From contig CABQCC010000083.1 in NCBI GenBank assembly GCA_902462495.1, positions 1 through 6,222 of the forward strand: DNA of 6,222 nucleotides. The letters are read 5' to 3'. The notes below the pieces were generated by a model. The model searched no databases, was not told the DNA's origin, and saw nothing but the letters and a program-made list of their open reading frames with translations. Shown one piece after another: positions 4,529-6,222 of this stretch; position 1 is the stretch's first letter; every line of letters begins with the position of its first letter. Source of the DNA: an uncultured Eubacterium sp. (GTDB lineage Bacteria > Bacillota > Clostridia > Oscillospirales > Acutalibacteraceae). Both the position numbers and the translations under genes were made by a program.

Positions 4529-5413
4529 TTATTTTTTTATTCCGTCTATAATTTCTTTTTCGGTTTTTATGGATTTTGCCTTGTGGTGATAATATTTATA
4601 ATTTCTTACAACCATACCGATTCCGAAAGCAAGAATCAAAACACCGACCGCCATTATCAATTTCAAGATATCATCAAGCGTATCAGCCAAAGCAAAGTTA
4701 TAAACATCAACATCCGTAAAATGCAACTCGCTTGTGTATTTCATTATTATAGCAAAAAACGGAAGAACAGTCAGAACTTCGCCTGCCGTAATAAAGCTGA
4801 TTCCGATATACTCAAATTTCTTATGTCTGCGTCTTGAAACAAAATCTATGACAGCAATGCACAAACCGAACACAACGGCAGAAACAAGCATTGCAATCAT
4901 CGGTCGATTTGTGTAAGTAAATGCAATGATAATAATATTGTTTGTACTTTCGTCTCCGACCGCATTATTAAACGCATCAACGGCAAGACAGACATCACGA
5001 TTGAGTTCCTCATCTGTGATAGAAATCTCGTTTTTCTCGCAATACTTTCTGACAGAATTGCTGAAATAATCATACAAAAACTTCGATTCGGAATAATTTG
5101 TTTTGTATCCCTTTACGATATTGTTTGCCGCAATGTGCAAAACGCTGTCGATATGTTTGCTTGTGATTGCGGAAGTGTAGGCTTTTTTTGGAATACCCGT
5201 TTTTTCTGCAACTTCGCCCAATTCGTCATACACGATTTTCAATGTTTGGCTGTTATATTTTTCGTATCTGTGCTGAACAAAGGTGTTTGTGCGCAACAGC
5301 GATGCTGTTATGCCGACCGAAACGAAAAGTGTAACAGATGCAGCCATAACAAGAGCCAGAAAATAGCAAAGAAAATTTTTCAAAGAAAGTGAGGCTTTAT
5401 TCGATTTATTCAT
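4529..5413 (-). CDS. Uncharacterised four-helix membrane protein
   Basis: I do not recognise this 294-residue protein. One transmembrane segment lies at about 14-40 (FLCYFLALVMAASVTLFVSV). It is followed by a roughly 130-residue soluble region, rich in charged and Asn residues and predicted outside the cell. Three more segments follow at about 172-192, 203-224 and 249-269, and the C-terminus is basic and cytosolic (YKYYHHKAKSIKTEKE). The Arg-rich loop RRRHKK at 194-199 supports an inside position after the second helix. The ATG at 5413 is chosen over the in-frame TTG at 5434 because GAGGTG lies a few bases upstream, and because it overlaps the preceding gene's stop by 8 nt (ATGAATAA), a classic coupling arrangement. 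Its function is probably linked to the sortase-like partner, for example as a membrane complex; that is inference. Confidence 0.85.
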   Translation of the reverse strand: MNKSNKASLSLKNFLCYFLALVMAASVTLFVSVGITASLLRTNTFVQHRYEKYNSQTLKIVYDELGEVAEKTGIPKKAYTSAITSKHIDSVLHIAANNIVKGYKTNYSESKFLYDYFSNSVRKYCEKNEISITDEELNRDVCLAVDAFNNAVGDESTNNIIIIAFTYTNRPMIAMLVSAVVFGLCIAVIDFVSRRRHKKFEYIGISFITAGEVLTVLPFFAIIMKYTSELHFTDVDVYNFALADTLDDILKLIMAVGVLILAFGIGMVVRNYKYYHHKAKSIKTEKEIIDGIKK

Positions 5414-6029
5414 TTTCCGCACCTCGCTCTCCAATCACTTCGGCAACATAAACCGTATAAAAATACGAATTTTCGTTTTTAAAATCTTTATACGGCAAGC
5501 ACATCAAAAGCGAATTTTCCTTTTTAAAATTCTTGATTTCGTCACGGGCAACCATATTTTCAATGCTGCTGATTTTGTAGGTATAAGTGCCGTTTTTGTA
5601 GAATTCAACATCAACCGTGTCGCCGACTTTTGCCTTGTGAAGATTTCTGAATTCGGCATCCGTGTTTTTGCCGATAATCATTGCACAACCATTGTTCCAC
5701 GGTTCGGTTGAGCCCTTTAAAAGTGATGACGCATTTGTGTTTTCTTCTTCGGAATCATATGTAACCGCACAACCGAGTGCAACATCCTCCGAACTGAGCC
5801 AGCCGACAAAGCGATTGTGTTTAAGTTCCGAAAAACTGCTGTATTTTTTCGGGAACATATCATAATCCTCAACACTGTATTGTGTTACTGCGTGAACCTT
5901 ATCGGTTGCAACAGGCAATGACGCAATAAATTTCGGCACAACAATTGTTGCGATTATAATCAAGCCCGCCAAAACAAACAGCGGATAAACCACAGCTTTT
6001 TTGATATATGACGATTTTAGTCTGTTCAT
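5406..6029 (-). CDS. Sortase-fold protein lacking the catalytic His and Arg
   Basis: This 207-residue protein has an N-terminal signal-anchor helix (13-31) and an extracellular domain with the sortase layout. LKGSTEPWNNGCAMIIGKNTDAEFRNLHKAKVGD fits the family pattern 'G...pG..GN.viaGHr...F..L..lk.GD', but the catalytic His position is Lys121 (IIGKN). GTYTYKISSIENMV corresponds to the 'Y.Y.V....vv' strand. LLMCLPY retains the catalytic Cys (C177) of the 'LTLxTCxP' motif. The usual catalytic Arg about 12 residues later is absent: there is no Arg between 178 and 201. The protein is therefore unlikely to be a normal transpeptidase and may be a pseudoenzyme or scaffold. The DNA at 121 reads AAA, so the change is not a reading error of a neighbouring codon. 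Start ATG at 6029 with AGGAG at 6036-6040. First gene of a two-gene operon with the membrane protein. No LPXTG substrate is visible in the window. Confidence 0.75.
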   Translation of the reverse strand: MNRLKSSYIKKAVVYPLFVLAGLIIIATIVVPKFIASLPVATDKVHAVTQYSVEDYDMFPKKYSSFSELKHNRFVGWLSSEDVALGCAVTYDSEEENTNASSLLKGSTEPWNNGCAMIIGKNTDAEFRNLHKAKVGDTVDVEFYKNGTYTYKISSIENMVARDEIKNFKKENSLLMCLPYKDFKNENSYFYTVYVAEVIGERGAENE

Positions 6030-6058
6030 TTCATACTCCTAAAAAATATATTTATTTA

Positions 6059-6087
6059 ATTATATATTAAAACCCGACAAAATACAA
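6059..6087 (-). promoter_or_regulatory. Promoter of the sortase-like operon
   Basis: Minus-strand -10 TATAAT (6059-6064) is perfect; -35 TTGTAT (6082-6087) is a half match, with a 17-bp spacer. Transcription would start near 6052, about 23 nt before the ATG. A CCCGACAA block shared with the spo0A upstream region lies in the spacer. Confidence 0.6.
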
Positions 6088-6088
6088 G

Positions 6089-6116
6089 AAAAAAGTACCC
6101 TCTTTCGAGAGCACTT
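6089..6116 (-). terminator. Terminator for a gene beyond the right edge
   Basis: On the minus strand, CTCT-CGAA-AGAG (6100-6111) forms a tetraloop hairpin. Outer AAGT/ACTT pairs (6093-6096 with 6113-6116) extend it across an unequal internal loop, and the tail is six T. It would end transcription entering from the right, just before the sortase promoter. Confidence 0.65.
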
Positions 6117-6117
6117 A

Positions 6118-6221
6118 GACTGTCGATAAAGTTCCTGAAACACGCCAAATATATTCAACCGAACTATGCCTCCCATTAAATGTAAGGGGAGGTGGCAACA
6201 CGAAGTGTTGACGGTGGGGTT
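6118..6221 (-). repeat. Modular repeat element, right copy (short core)
   Basis: This is an inverted relative of the left element. The outer 28 nt (6194-6221) are identical to 94-121, and 6123-6151 matches 226-254 at 27 of 29. The core here is short: CCTCCC (6169-6174) pairs with GGGAGG (6187-6192) around a 12-nt loop, in place of the multibranch core of the left copy. The outer hairpin CAACAC-GAA-GTGTTG is at 6196-6210. The element probably continues past the window edge. Confidence 0.8.
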
Positions 6222-6222
6222 T

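Noticed and set aside
6118..6124. 0A box in the repeat core (TGTCGAT)
   Set aside because: It has one mismatch to TGTCGAA and occurs as part of a dispersed repeat located at gene ends, not promoters.

Overview
The window reads as chromosomal DNA from a low-GC, spore-lineage Firmicute, most likely a gut-type member of the Clostridia (Ruminococcaceae/Oscillospiraceae-like). The basis is a clear Spo0A, a secreted BspA-type leucine-rich-repeat protein with a dockerin-like tail, Firmicute-style GGAGG ribosome binding sites, and TTGACA/TATAAT-like promoters. The exact genus cannot be fixed from the sequence.

All six complete genes are on the minus strand, so the window is best read from right to left. 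At the right edge is a repeat element (6118-6221), then a terminator for a gene beyond the window (about 6089-6116). Next comes a promoter driving a two-gene operon: a sortase-fold protein that has lost the catalytic His (5406-6029), overlapping by 8 nt an unrecognised four-helix membrane protein (4529-5413). That operon ends in a hairpin terminator near 4450-4491. A 265-bp regulatory region with two near-identical palindromes follows, and then spo0A (3493-4263). A separate promoter drives a histidine phosphatase (2723-3439), whose ribosome binding site is embedded in a perfect inverted repeat that overlaps the promoter -10. After that gene come a second copy of the repeat core and a strong hairpin terminator.

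The last transcription unit starts from an excellent promoter at 2584-2612. It encodes a CadC/SmtB-type metal-sensing ArsR repressor (2178-2552) and, 25 nt downstream, the secreted LRR protein (248-2152). The left edge holds the third repeat copy (94-254), a bidirectional terminator (57-91), and probably the last 11 codons of a plus-strand gene.

The genes do not form one obvious pathway. The themes are cell-surface biology (sortase-like protein, membrane protein, LRR protein), metal-responsive control, and the sporulation master regulator. The strongest unusual signals are: a modular repeat family with constant ends and a variable folded core, one copy of which supplies the stop codon of the LRR gene; a sortase-like pseudoenzyme; paired operators before spo0A; an inverted repeat that would hide the phosphatase ribosome binding site only in read-through transcripts; and a metal sensor that appears to control a surface protein rather than a metal pump.
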